A DNA stretch of 64,000 bases, taken from contig NZ_CP045067.1 of the NCBI RefSeq assembly GCF_016864015.1, positions 1,523,001 through 1,587,000 of the forward strand, read 5' to 3'. This stretch comes from Lacinutrix sp. WUR7. GTDB taxonomy: Bacteria > Bacteroidota > Bacteroidia > Flavobacteriales > Flavobacteriaceae. Made by a program: the position numbers and the translations under genes. The notes below the pieces were generated by a model. The model had not been told where the DNA came from, did no database searches, and saw only the letters and a program-made list of their open reading frames with translations. Shown piece after piece: positions 40,836 through 48,176 of the stretch. Each line of letters starts with the position of its first letter. Position 1 is the first letter of the stretch.

Positions 40836-42424
40836 TGAATATCAAAAAAAAATACTTACCTCTAATTCTTGGAGTTGCAATTGCAGCTGGTATTTTTATT
40901 GGCGGAAAATTAAATTTTACAGATTCTTCAGATAAATTATTTACAGCGAACAGCAAAAAGGATAAACTCAACAGACTTATTGATTATATAGATTACGAGT
41001 ATGTAGACGATGTAAATACAGATAGTATTGTAGATGTAACCGTAAACGGAATTCTAGAAAATCTAGATCCGCACTCAGTATATATTCCAAAAGAAGACAT
41101 GCAACGCGTTAGCGAAAGCATGAAAGGAGATTTTGTTGGTATTGGTGTTAGCTTTTATCCTTATAAAGATTCTATTGCAGTAATAAGAGCTGTAAAAGGA
41201 GGTCCGAGTGAGAAAATTGGTATTCAAGGAGGAGATAGAATTCTTTTTGCGAATGATGATACGCTATTTGGAAATAACTTTTCTAATAAAGAAATTGTTG
41301 TTAAGTTAAAGGGAAAAATAGATACGGAAGTAAATTTAAAAATCTACAGAAAAGGGGAAGAGGAATTACTTGATTTTAAAGTTACCAGAGATCACGTGCC
41401 AATTACTAGTGTGGATGCGTCCTATATGCTAACAAATACTTTAGGTTATGTGAAAATAAATCGTTTTGCAGAATCTACTTTTAAAGAATTTAAAACGGAA
41501 TTAAATAAACTTAAAAAGCTTGGTGCAACACAAATAGCTTTAGATTTAAGAAGCAATCCTGGTGGGTTTTTAAATATTGCCGAACAGATTGTAGATGAGT
41601 TTTTAGAAGATGATACTCTTATTCTATTTACCAAAAACAAAAGAGGAACCATAGAAAAAAGCTTTGCAACCAAAAAAGGAGACTTCGAAAAAGCAGATGT
41701 TTTTGTGCTTATAGACGAAAATTCTGCATCCGCAAGTGAGATCGTTGCAGGAGCTTTACAAGACAATGATAAAGGAACCATTGTTGGTAGACGTTCTTAT
41801 GGAAAAGGTTTGGTGCAACGCGAAATGCAACTTGGAGATGGAAGTGCTGTGCGATTAACTGTTTCCCGTTATTATACACCAACAGGAAGATCGATACAGC
41901 GTTCTTATAAAAATGGAAACAAAGATTATTACGATGAGTATTTTTCGCGTTTAGATAGTGGCGAATTACTAGACTCTGATAAAATAGAAGTTGCCGACTC
42001 TCTAAAATTTACAACTCCAAAAGGTAAAGTAGTGTATGGTGGAGGCGGAATTATTCCAGATGTATTTGTGCCTTTAGATTTAAGTATGCAAAATGAAACC
42101 TTTAACTATCTGCAACAAACAGGGTTTTTAAATTATTTTGTTTTCGAGCAATTAGATAAGCAAAGAGAAGCTTATGATAATTTAACACGAGAAGATTTTG
42201 TAAAGGATTTTATAATCACAGACGATGTTGTACAGGATTTTCAGGAGTTTTTAAGAGATCGTTTAAAGAGAAATCTTACTTTTTTAACCTTTAAAGAAGA
42301 AATTAAACTGCTTATTAAAGCGGCTTTAGGAGAACAATTGTTTGGTGAAGGTACCTATCAAGAAGTAATCAATCAGCAGGATATTATGATTGAAGAGGTA
42401 GTTAAGTTAAGTGAAGCTCACTAA
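40835..42424 (+). CDS. Carboxy-terminal processing peptidase (S41, CtpA)
   Basis: A 529-residue serine protease of the tail-specific type. A single N-terminal membrane segment (YLPLILGVAIAAGIFIGGK, about 6-24) anchors it in the inner membrane facing the periplasm. A PDZ domain (about 85-175: VGIGVSFYPYKDSIAVIRAV) is followed by the S41 core (about 190-400) with the catalytic serine in ENSASASEIVAGAL near residue 300 and the catalytic Lys in GRRSYGKGLVQ about 25 residues later. The C-terminal 130 residues are helical. It is coupled to the dCMP deaminase gene and its last codons lie within a direct repeat created by the REPIN-like insertion. Confidence 0.93.
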   Translation: MNIKKKYLPLILGVAIAAGIFIGGKLNFTDSSDKLFTANSKKDKLNRLIDYIDYEYVDDVNTDSIVDVTVNGILENLDPHSVYIPKEDMQRVSESMKGDFVGIGVSFYPYKDSIAVIRAVKGGPSEKIGIQGGDRILFANDDTLFGNNFSNKEIVVKLKGKIDTEVNLKIYRKGEEELLDFKVTRDHVPITSVDASYMLTNTLGYVKINRFAESTFKEFKTELNKLKKLGATQIALDLRSNPGGFLNIAEQIVDEFLEDDTLILFTKNKRGTIEKSFATKKGDFEKADVFVLIDENSASASEIVAGALQDNDKGTIVGRRSYGKGLVQREMQLGDGSAVRLTVSRYYTPTGRSIQRSYKNGNKDYYDEYFSRLDSGELLDSDKIEVADSLKFTTPKGKVVYGGGGIIPDVFVPLDLSMQNETFNYLQQTGFLNYFVFEQLDKQREAYDNLTREDFVKDFIITDDVVQDFQEFLRDRLKRNLTFLTFKEEIKLLIKAALGEQLFGEGTYQEVINQQDIMIEEVVKLSEAH

Positions 42425-42452
42425 CTATACTTTATCATTAACTTTGGTATGC
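42402..42452. repeat. Direct repeat, copy 1 (51 bp), flanking the REPIN-like element
   Basis: Identical in 49 of 51 positions to 42603-42653 (differences at 42428/42629 and 42439/42640). It contains the end of ctpA with its stop codon and, on the other strand, a relic of the flavoprotein's C-terminus (HTKVNDKV then stop). Confidence 0.95.
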
Positions 42453-42602
42453 CGATAGCGCGGATTTGCAATCCGCGAATCCTATAGTCTACAAAACATA
42501 AGGGAACAATGGCAGAATATTTTAAGAAAGCCTGTAGATATTTACAACGAGAATTCGATTAGATTCATAACAGTCACGGATTACAAATCCGTGCTAACCG
42601 GT
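42453..42602. mobile_element. REPIN-like element (two inverted REP-type hairpins)
   Basis: A 150-bp insert. Its left end reads CGATAGCGCGG and holds the hairpin CGCGGATTTGCAATCCGCG at 42459-42477; its right end holds CACGGATTACAAATCCGTG at 42575-42593 in inverted orientation, with TTAG-type heads outside each. The two hairpins differ by a G-C to A-T change that keeps pairing. This is the layout of REPIN elements, which are mobilised in trans by RAYT transposases (Y1 family). No RAYT gene is in the window. Confidence 0.75.
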
Positions 42603-42653
42603 TTAAGTTAAGTGAAGCTCACTAACTACACTTTATCATGAACTTTGGTATGC
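42603..42653. repeat. Direct repeat, copy 2 (51 bp), flanking the REPIN-like element
   Basis: Copy of 42402-42452. Here it encodes the real C-terminus of the flavoprotein (HTKVHDKV) on the minus strand, and also retains the ctpA end and stop at 42623-42625. In this copy the two stop codons abut with no base between, showing the ancestral junction. Confidence 0.95.
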
Positions 42654-43228
42654 ACGCCATTATTCCACAGGGTTAAAATATCTGTCGCTACTTGCGCACC
42701 ACTTCCAGAAGCTATTGCGAATTGACTTCTCCAGCCAGCTAAAGTTCCTGCAACATATAAACCTTCTTCTATTTTATGGTCTGTGTTTTTTAACCAAATT
42801 CTATCTTTTTCTTTTACAGCTCTAGGATGCGGTTCTATATAGTTTTCTAAACCTTTTATTGCTATTAAATTGGTGTATCCAACAGCAATTACTGCATATT
42901 TGGTTTGGTAGGTTTCTTTGTTTGTAATAACAGTAAATCCGGATTTGGTTTTAATTATTTCACAAACCTTCTCATTTTCTATTTGTACAATATGAGGATA
43001 TTGTGTGGCAAGTTGCTTTTTACCTTCTTCTAAAATAGTTGCTCCAGTAGTTCCTGGTGGTAAACCTAATACATTATTAAATAAAGCATTTTGTAAATGC
43101 GATGCTTTTTGGTGCATGATAATACCAATACGTTTGTTTTTAGCAAAGTCCTTGTTTTGGGCAGAACCTAAAACCAATGCGCAAGACATTCCTGCTGCTC
43201 CACCACCAATAATAAGAGCATCAAACAT
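42626..43228 (-). CDS. Small FAD-dependent oxidoreductase (pyridine-nucleotide-disulfide fold, no CxxC)
   Basis: A 200-residue flavoprotein. The FAD loop GGGAAGMSCALVLG (about 7-20) and the C-terminal ATG-like motif EGLYVAGTLAGW (about 153-164) are from the thioredoxin-reductase superfamily, but the protein is only two thirds of TrxR length and lacks both the NADPH-binding domain and the CxxC redox pair (only Cys16 and Cys88). So it binds FAD but its partner or substrate is unknown. It overlaps the start region of the small membrane protein upstream by one base and ends within the direct repeat at 42603-42653. Confidence 0.82.
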   Translation of the reverse strand: MFDALIIGGGAAGMSCALVLGSAQNKDFAKNKRIGIIMHQKASHLQNALFNNVLGLPPGTTGATILEEGKKQLATQYPHIVQIENEKVCEIIKTKSGFTVITNKETYQTKYAVIAVGYTNLIAIKGLENYIEPHPRAVKEKDRIWLKNTDHKIEEGLYVAGTLAGWRSQFAIASGSGAQVATDILTLWNNGVHTKVHDKV

Positions 43229-43431
43229 TATTTACTATTTTTAAGTTGTTTGTTTACTTTTTTAGAAAGTCTTAAAACTTGTAATAAAGCTATACCACAT
43301 AAAGAAGTAAAAATAGTAATTAGTGCAACTACGCTTTTTCCTTCAAAAAGATTATTAAAATCTACTTGTGTGACATTAAAAATTATCAAAATAGCAGCTA
43401 TAACGGTAAATACGATGGTAAATATTTTCAT
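43228..43431 (-). CDS. Small two-span membrane protein
   Basis: A 67-residue protein with two hydrophobic segments (FTIVFTVIAAILIIFNVTQV, about 4-23, and VVALITIFTSLCGIALLQVL, about 34-53) and a basic tail. No family recognised. It sits between MarC (10 bases upstream) and the flavoprotein (one-base overlap), which argues that it is real and co-transcribed. Confidence 0.75.
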   Translation of the reverse strand: MKIFTIVFTVIAAILIIFNVTQVDFNNLFEGKSVVALITIFTSLCGIALLQVLRLSKKVNKQLKNSK

Positions 43432-43440
43432 GTGTTTTAT

Positions 43441-44025
43441 TTATATAAAAAGTGCTTTAATGTTGTGTGCAAATAACTTTACTGCAATGGCTAAGAGGAT
43501 TACACCAAAAACTTTTCGGATAATACTAATACCATTTTGACCAATAAGCTTTTCTATTTTTGCAGATGTCTTTAAAACAATAAAGATAATTAAAACGTTA
43601 AGCAAAACTGCAATTATTATATTTTCTATTCTAAATTCTGCACGTAAAGAAAGTAAGGTAGTTAAGCTTCCTGGTCCTGCAATTAATGGAAATGCTAGCG
43701 GGAATACCGAAGCGGTTATTGCGCTACTGCCTTCGTCATCTTTATATAAGGTGATTCCTAATATCATTTCTAATGCAATAAAAAACAAAATAAAAGAACC
43801 TGCAACGGCAAAACTATTTACATCAATACCAATTAGAGAAAGTAAACTTTGTCCTAAAAACAAAAAAACAATCATAATAATACCAGCAATAATAGAAGCT
43901 TTTTCACTTTGTATATGACCTACTTTTTTTCGTAAGTCGATAATAATAGGGATATTTCCTATAATATCGATTACAGCAAATAGTATCATAAAAGCGGTAA
44001 GTATTTCTTTAAAATTAAGTTGCAT
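43441..44025 (-). CDS. MarC/NAAT-family membrane protein
   Basis: A 194-residue membrane protein with six predicted spans. The family signature FPLAFPLIAGPGSLTTLLSL (about 107-126) is present, together with IDIIGNIPIIIDLRKK near residue 21. MarC-type proteins were once linked to multiple antibiotic resistance and are now annotated as neutral amino acid transporters or of unknown role; nothing here decides. First gene of a three-gene minus-strand run with the small membrane protein and the flavoprotein. Confidence 0.88.
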   Translation of the reverse strand: MQLNFKEILTAFMILFAVIDIIGNIPIIIDLRKKVGHIQSEKASIIAGIIMIVFLFLGQSLLSLIGIDVNSFAVAGSFILFFIALEMILGITLYKDDEGSSAITASVFPLAFPLIAGPGSLTTLLSLRAEFRIENIIIAVLLNVLIIFIVLKTSAKIEKLIGQNGISIIRKVFGVILLAIAVKLFAHNIKALFI

Positions 44026-44140
44026 GATTTTTAACTTTTAATTTTCGGTGCAAATGTCGTTATAATAAAAGGATTCCTAACATTAAATAATCGTAAATTT
44101 TATGTGCAAAAATTGTTAGCTTTTGTGTTTCAATATCTAG

Positions 44141-44148
44141 TATATTTG
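44141..44148 (+). promoter_or_regulatory. Probable -7 promoter box of the DUF3109 gene
   Basis: TATATTTG is an exact TAnnTTTG match that ends only four bases before the ATG at 44153; TTTTG at 44121-44125 may be the -33 element. Transcription would then start at or within the start codon, so the mRNA would be leaderless or nearly so. Confidence 0.45.
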
Positions 44149-44152
44149 CAAT

Positions 44153-44722
44153 ATGTTTCAACTAGGAAAAACAATAGTTTCAGAAGATATTATTCAAAAA
44201 GATTTTGTGTGTAACTTATCTGCATGCAAAGGTGCTTGTTGTATAGATGGAGATGCTGGAGCTCCTTTAGATAAAGAGGAAGTTAAAATATTAGAGGATA
44301 TTTACCCAAAAGTAAAGCCTTATTTACGTAAAGAAGGTATCGCTGCTATTGAAGCGCAAGGCACTTCTATTGTTACCGATTTTGGTGATTTAGAAACCCC
44401 ATTAATTAATGGTGCAGATTGTGCTTATGTGATTTTTGACGATAAAAAAACGGCACTTTGTGCTATTGAAGAAGCATATAATCAGGGAGATATAGATTGG
44501 AAAAAACCAGTTTCGTGTCATTTATATCCTATTAGAATTAAAGAATACTCTGAGTTTTCTGCTGTAAATTATGATAAATGGGAGATTTGTGATGATGCTT
44601 GTACGCTTGGTAAAGAGCTTCAGGTTCCTGTTTATAAATTTGTAAAGCAAGCTTTAGTTAGAAAGTTTGGTGAAGATTGGTATACCGAATTAGAAAAGGT
44701 TGCTGATAAAATGAATAAATAA
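44153..44722 (+). CDS. DUF3109 family cysteine-rich protein
   Basis: A 189-residue cytoplasmic protein. Conserved cysteines lie in FVCNLSACKGACCIDGDAG (about 21-39) and again in ALCAIEEAY, SCHLYPIR and EICDDACTLG (about 101-163), the typical set of DUF3109, which resembles Fe-S/zinc cluster proteins of the YkgJ type. Function is unknown. The start MFQLGKTIVSEDI is the usual N-terminus of the family. The stop codon directly abuts the stop codon of the convergent histidine kinase gene, with no base in between. Confidence 0.88.
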   Translation: MFQLGKTIVSEDIIQKDFVCNLSACKGACCIDGDAGAPLDKEEVKILEDIYPKVKPYLRKEGIAAIEAQGTSIVTDFGDLETPLINGADCAYVIFDDKKTALCAIEEAYNQGDIDWKKPVSCHLYPIRIKEYSEFSAVNYDKWEICDDACTLGKELQVPVYKFVKQALVRKFGEDWYTELEKVADKMNK

Positions 44723-46690
44723 TTAAGCAGTTCTTAATTTTATTTCTTGGGTAGGAATTTCGATAATTACCTTTGTTCCGCAGGCGAGATTATTAGCATC
44801 ATATAAATCGATTATTTCTAATTTATAATCGTTTGTAAATTGTTTAGAAAAATTATCTAATCGCTCTTTAGTAATAGAAATACCTACAGATTTTCGCTTT
44901 AGTGTTTTTTGCTTATTAATTTTTTCTGAAGCCACTCTACCAATACCATTATCTGTTATATAAATAGAAACCGCATGGTGTTTTGATTTTTCAATATGTA
45001 CATGAATCTCTTTGTTTTTTAATTTTGAAGACAAACCATGCCATAAAGCATTTTCTAAAAAGGGTTGTAAAATAAGGGATGGTACTTTTATATTTTCGGC
45101 ATTTACATTTTCATCAATTTCTATTTTGTATTTTATTTCATTATCAAAACGTATGTTTTCAATATTCATGTAAAGTGTCATGGTTTCTACTTCTTCGGCT
45201 AAAGAGATTTCTTTTTCTGTAGATGCGACTAAAATTTTTCGAATAAGTTTAGAGAACTTGTTTAAATAATAAACGGCATTTTCCTTTTCATTATTAATAA
45301 TGTATAGCTTGATAGAATTTAGCGTGTTGAATATAAAATGCGGATTCATTTGATTACGCAACATGTCTTGCTCTAGCATGATAATTTGCTTTTCGCTTTT
45401 TAAACTTTTTTGTCGGTTTAAAACATATAGAATCCCTAAAGTTAATAGTGCGCCAAATACGCTTAGTAGTAGTATTCTTTTGTTTTGTGCTAATCGTAGT
45501 TTTACAATTTCGTTTTCACTAGCTAACTCTTTTATCTGATTGCTTTTCTTTTCACTTTCATATTTAATAATCAGGTCATTTACATATTGTAAATTTCTTT
45601 GGTTAGTTACTGTTTGATCTAAAGCTACGTGTGCTGTGTAGTATTCGTAAGATTTTTTGTAATCTCCTTTTAGTTTATATAATTCAGAAAGGTATTTGTA
45701 CGCGTCAATTTTTGAAGTCACTAGATTTAAATCATTAGATTTTTGTAATCCTTTTTTTAAGTTTATTTCTGATTCTTCAAATTTATTTTGTTTTAATTGT
45801 AGCCATCCTAGATTAATATAAACAGGAATAATGTGGTATTGGTCACTTAATAGCAAAGCTTTCTGTAAAGCATTGTTAAGTGTGGTTTGTGCTTCTTTAT
45901 ATTTTCCTTGTTTAATGTAAATTACAGCAATACTATTGTTGCATATTACGCGACCTATATTAGAGTTTATTTGGTTGTTGTAGTCTAAAGAGGTTCTGTA
46001 GTCTTCAAGTGCATCTTCTAGTAAGCCTTTACTTTCTTTAACATAACCAATGTTTTGATAGTTAATTGCTAGTCCTAGTTTATTGTCTAACTCTCTTTCA
46101 ATTTCTAAAGAATAGTTGAATTGTATAAAAGCTAAATCATATTGCTTTAGTGCTAAATAAATGTTTCCCATACTATTTCGAGAAACAGCAATGCTTCGTT
46201 TTAAATTTAGTGAGGGATTTTTTGCTGTTTCGGCAAGATCTAAAGCTTGTTTGTGGAAGTCTAAGGCATACCGGATAAGGTCTAACCTTCTGTTTACTAC
46301 ACCAAGCATGTTGAGACTTATTACTTGTAATTCTAAATTGTTAGCCTTTAGTGCTAGTTCTTGTGCTTGTTTATGAAACGCTATAGCTTCGTTGTATTTT
46401 GATGAGTTTCTATAATAAATACCCAGCATATTTAAAGCGTAACTTTCTCCTTCTAGGTATTCTGCTTCTTTACTTTTTGAAGAAAGGTACTGCATTTTTA
46501 AGGTGTCATTGCTTACCTTATTAAAAAGCGAATACAAATCTTGGTAATTATTAGGTTTTTGGGCTATAATTCTTTCTACTTGTGTTTTAAAATCAGAAAT
46601 TACTGGATCTTGTGCATGCAAGCTAGTTACTAACAACATAATTGTAATTAGTATAAAATATTGTACCGGTATGTGTTTTAGTCTTTGCAT
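44723..46690 (-). CDS. LytS-type sensor histidine kinase with TPR sensor domain
   Basis: A 655-residue protein: a signal/anchor N-terminus (YFILITIMLLVTSLHAQ), seven or so TPR units in the periplasmic half (about 60-370, such as LGLAINYQNIGYVKESKGLL), one membrane segment (RILLLSVFGALLTLGILYVL, about 400-420), then a His_kinase domain with LRNQMNPHFIFNTLNSIKLY (His near residue 447) and a HATPase domain (GIGRVASEKI, VGISITKERL). It is 3 bases downstream of a LytTR regulator, its obvious partner. In flavobacteria such pairs follow cell-envelope or growth-phase signals, but the signal is not known here. Confidence 0.92.
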   Translation of the reverse strand: MQRLKHIPVQYFILITIMLLVTSLHAQDPVISDFKTQVERIIAQKPNNYQDLYSLFNKVSNDTLKMQYLSSKSKEAEYLEGESYALNMLGIYYRNSSKYNEAIAFHKQAQELALKANNLELQVISLNMLGVVNRRLDLIRYALDFHKQALDLAETAKNPSLNLKRSIAVSRNSMGNIYLALKQYDLAFIQFNYSLEIERELDNKLGLAINYQNIGYVKESKGLLEDALEDYRTSLDYNNQINSNIGRVICNNSIAVIYIKQGKYKEAQTTLNNALQKALLLSDQYHIIPVYINLGWLQLKQNKFEESEINLKKGLQKSNDLNLVTSKIDAYKYLSELYKLKGDYKKSYEYYTAHVALDQTVTNQRNLQYVNDLIIKYESEKKSNQIKELASENEIVKLRLAQNKRILLLSVFGALLTLGILYVLNRQKSLKSEKQIIMLEQDMLRNQMNPHFIFNTLNSIKLYIINNEKENAVYYLNKFSKLIRKILVASTEKEISLAEEVETMTLYMNIENIRFDNEIKYKIEIDENVNAENIKVPSLILQPFLENALWHGLSSKLKNKEIHVHIEKSKHHAVSIYITDNGIGRVASEKINKQKTLKRKSVGISITKERLDNFSKQFTNDYKLEIIDLYDANNLACGTKVIIEIPTQEIKLRTA

Positions 46691-46693
46691 TTT

Positions 46694-47434
46694 TTAAAGT
46701 CTGTCTAGAAAATCTAATTTTCGCTGTCTAGCAACAGGGATTTTATGGTTAGATTGCATAACAACATAGCCTTCGGTTTTAATAAACTCTTTTACTTTGT
46801 TTAAGTTTATAATATACGAGTTGTGTATTCTAAAAAACATTTTGTCTGGTAATAACGCATCGACCTCTTTTAGTTTTTTGGTTACTACTAGTTTTTGGTT
46901 GTCTTTTAAAATAAGTGTGCTATAGTTGCCATCAGACTCTATAAAAATAATGTCGTCTACATTTAAGAAAATGAGTTTTCCATCGGTATTTATTGTGATT
47001 TTTTGCCTGCTGTTTTCTTCATTAAATTTATAAAATAATTCTTCTAGCTTGTCGTAATTAATATTTTTAGTAGTTAGGTTTTTTAGCTTATTAATAGTGC
47101 TACTTAAGTCGTCCGAATCTATAGGTTTTAATAAATAATCTATAGCCTCATGTTTTATAGCTTTAATAGCGTATTCATCATAAGCAGTTGTAATAACAAC
47201 AGCAAAATCTTTATTGGTTAGTTTTTCTAAAAACTGGAAGCCATCCATAGTTGGCATTTGTATATCTAAAAACAGACAGTCTGGAGTATTTGAAGTTTTG
47301 TTTAAAAATGAAATTGCCATTTCTGGGCTAGAAAATGTTTCAATAACCTCTATGTCTTTACTGAAATGGTTAAGCTCCCAAGTTAGACTTTGGATTGCTT
47401 TTGGTTCATCATCTACAATTACTGCTTTTATCAT
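46694..47434 (-). CDS. LytTR-family response regulator
   Basis: A 246-residue two-domain regulator. The receiver (about 1-120) has Asp8/Asp9 (VDDEP), phospho-acceptor Asp57 (LFLDIQMP), Thr and Lys (VVITTAYDEY, DYLLKPI). The C-terminal LytTR domain (about 140-243) has the DNA-binding strands VDDIIFIESDGNYSTLIL and the FFRIHNSYIINLNKVKEF stretch. LytTR proteins bind direct repeats spaced by two helical turns; such repeats are at 47545-47583, 111 bases upstream. The gene precedes its kinase by three bases. A TATATTTG lies immediately upstream of the start, possibly a second promoter. Confidence 0.94.
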   Translation of the reverse strand: MIKAVIVDDEPKAIQSLTWELNHFSKDIEVIETFSSPEMAISFLNKTSNTPDCLFLDIQMPTMDGFQFLEKLTNKDFAVVITTAYDEYAIKAIKHEAIDYLLKPIDSDDLSSTINKLKNLTTKNINYDKLEELFYKFNEENSRQKITINTDGKLIFLNVDDIIFIESDGNYSTLILKDNQKLVVTKKLKEVDALLPDKMFFRIHNSYIINLNKVKEFIKTEGYVVMQSNHKIPVARQRKLDFLDRL

Positions 47435-47544
47435 AATATCAAATATAATAATATAAAATGAGGCTATTACTTTATAATGTGTAACTGGTTGCTTTTTTTG
47501 TATAATAAGCGTGGTTTTATGTTTTGTTAGATATTATAGTTGTT

Positions 47545-47583
47545 TTTCTTACCAACTATACAAAATTTCTTACCAACTATACA
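47545..47583 (-). promoter_or_regulatory. Candidate LytTR binding site: 18-bp direct repeats, 21-bp period
   Basis: TTTCTTACCAACTATACA occurs at 47545-47562 and again at 47566-47583, an exact repeat with a 21-bp step (two helical turns). On the minus strand each holds ATAGTTGGT, fitting the known LytTR pattern [TA][AC][CA]GTTN[AG][TG] in eight of nine positions, and the 9-mers are 12 bp apart as expected. A reverse half-copy TATAGTTG lies at 47535-47542. It sits upstream of the regulator gene. Confidence 0.7.
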
Positions 47584-47587
47584 TTTG
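47580..47587 (+). promoter_or_regulatory. Probable -7 promoter box facing the ORF-free transcript
   Basis: TACATTTG matches TAnnTTTG on the plus strand and touches the second LytTR-type repeat. A transcript from here would run to the terminator at 47757-47785. Confidence 0.5.
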
Positions 47588-47589
47588 TG

Positions 47590-47785
47590 TATGTGAGTTT
47601 TGTGTAAAATTATGATATTAGCATTGCTATTAATTGTTAAAAACAATCAATATTAATTTGCTATTAATCGACTTGCATGATTTTTAAAAACTAAGATTAT
47701 GTATTTATATTGATTGATTTTTTTTAGTTATTTCAGTTAGTTATTTTAGGGAGAAAAACGAGTGCTATAGGCGCTCGTTTTTTTT
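47590..47785 (+). ncRNA. Candidate small RNA or leader peptide transcript
   Basis: A plus-strand promoter match at 47580 and a strong intrinsic terminator at 47757-47785 bracket about 190 bases with no gene. The longest ATG-started frame is 14 codons (47612, MILALLLIVKNNQY). Since flanking genes point away (lytTR at 47434 minus) or start later (nrdB at 48177 plus), the terminator needs an own transcript. Boundaries are approximate. Confidence 0.5.
47757..47785 (+). terminator. Intrinsic terminator with no upstream gene
   Basis: AACGAGTGC and GCGCTCGTT pair (one G-U) over TATAG, followed by eight T. It has a weaker T run on the minus strand. It lies in the lytTR-nrdB divergent gap. Confidence 0.85.
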
Positions 47786-48176
47786 GTTTTATAAAATTAA
47801 CAAACCCCTTATTTTACTAGTGTTAACAAAACTTTAATATTTTAAAATATTGATAATCAATAACTTAGCATAAACAGGTCAAATCCGTTGAAAAACAAGG
47901 TAAATACTCAGTTGTTAAAAACTTGTTGACAACGTTTACAAAATACCCTTTCTTTTTTAACTACAATTGTCAATCTTTGTTCAAGCCAAAAAACGAAATA
48001 GATTTTCTATATTTTTTATTAAAAAAAGCGATAGGAAATCCATTTTTTTTTGAAGAATGCTTCCTTTTTGATACCTATAAAAGGAAAATTATAACACGTT
48101 TTTACAGATTTATTATTAAGTTTTTGAATGGTAGAAATCATTCCAAATAACAAACTAGCTATTTAATTAAAAGATT
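47786..48176 (+). other. Long leader region of nrdBA
   Basis: About 390 AT-rich bases before nrdB with no credible ORF (a 75-codon frame at 47923-48150 is rejected). It contains AATATTTTAAAATATT at 47836-47851, a perfect 16-bp palindrome, overlapping TATTGATAATCAATA at 47848-47862, a 7-bp dyad with one central base, and a further TTGTTAAAAACTTGTTGACAA-like region near 47910. These could be regulator sites or promoter elements. No NrdR box was recognised. Confidence 0.45.

Noticed and set aside
42402-42653. Insertion sequence with transposase
   Set aside because: Only 150 bp lie between the repeats and no ORF is present; REPIN-like element fits better.
47923-48150. 75-codon plus-strand frame upstream of nrdB
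   Set aside because: Phe/Lys/Asn-rich sequence with no family likeness, no promoter or start signal, and inside an AT-rich leader; it looks like chance.
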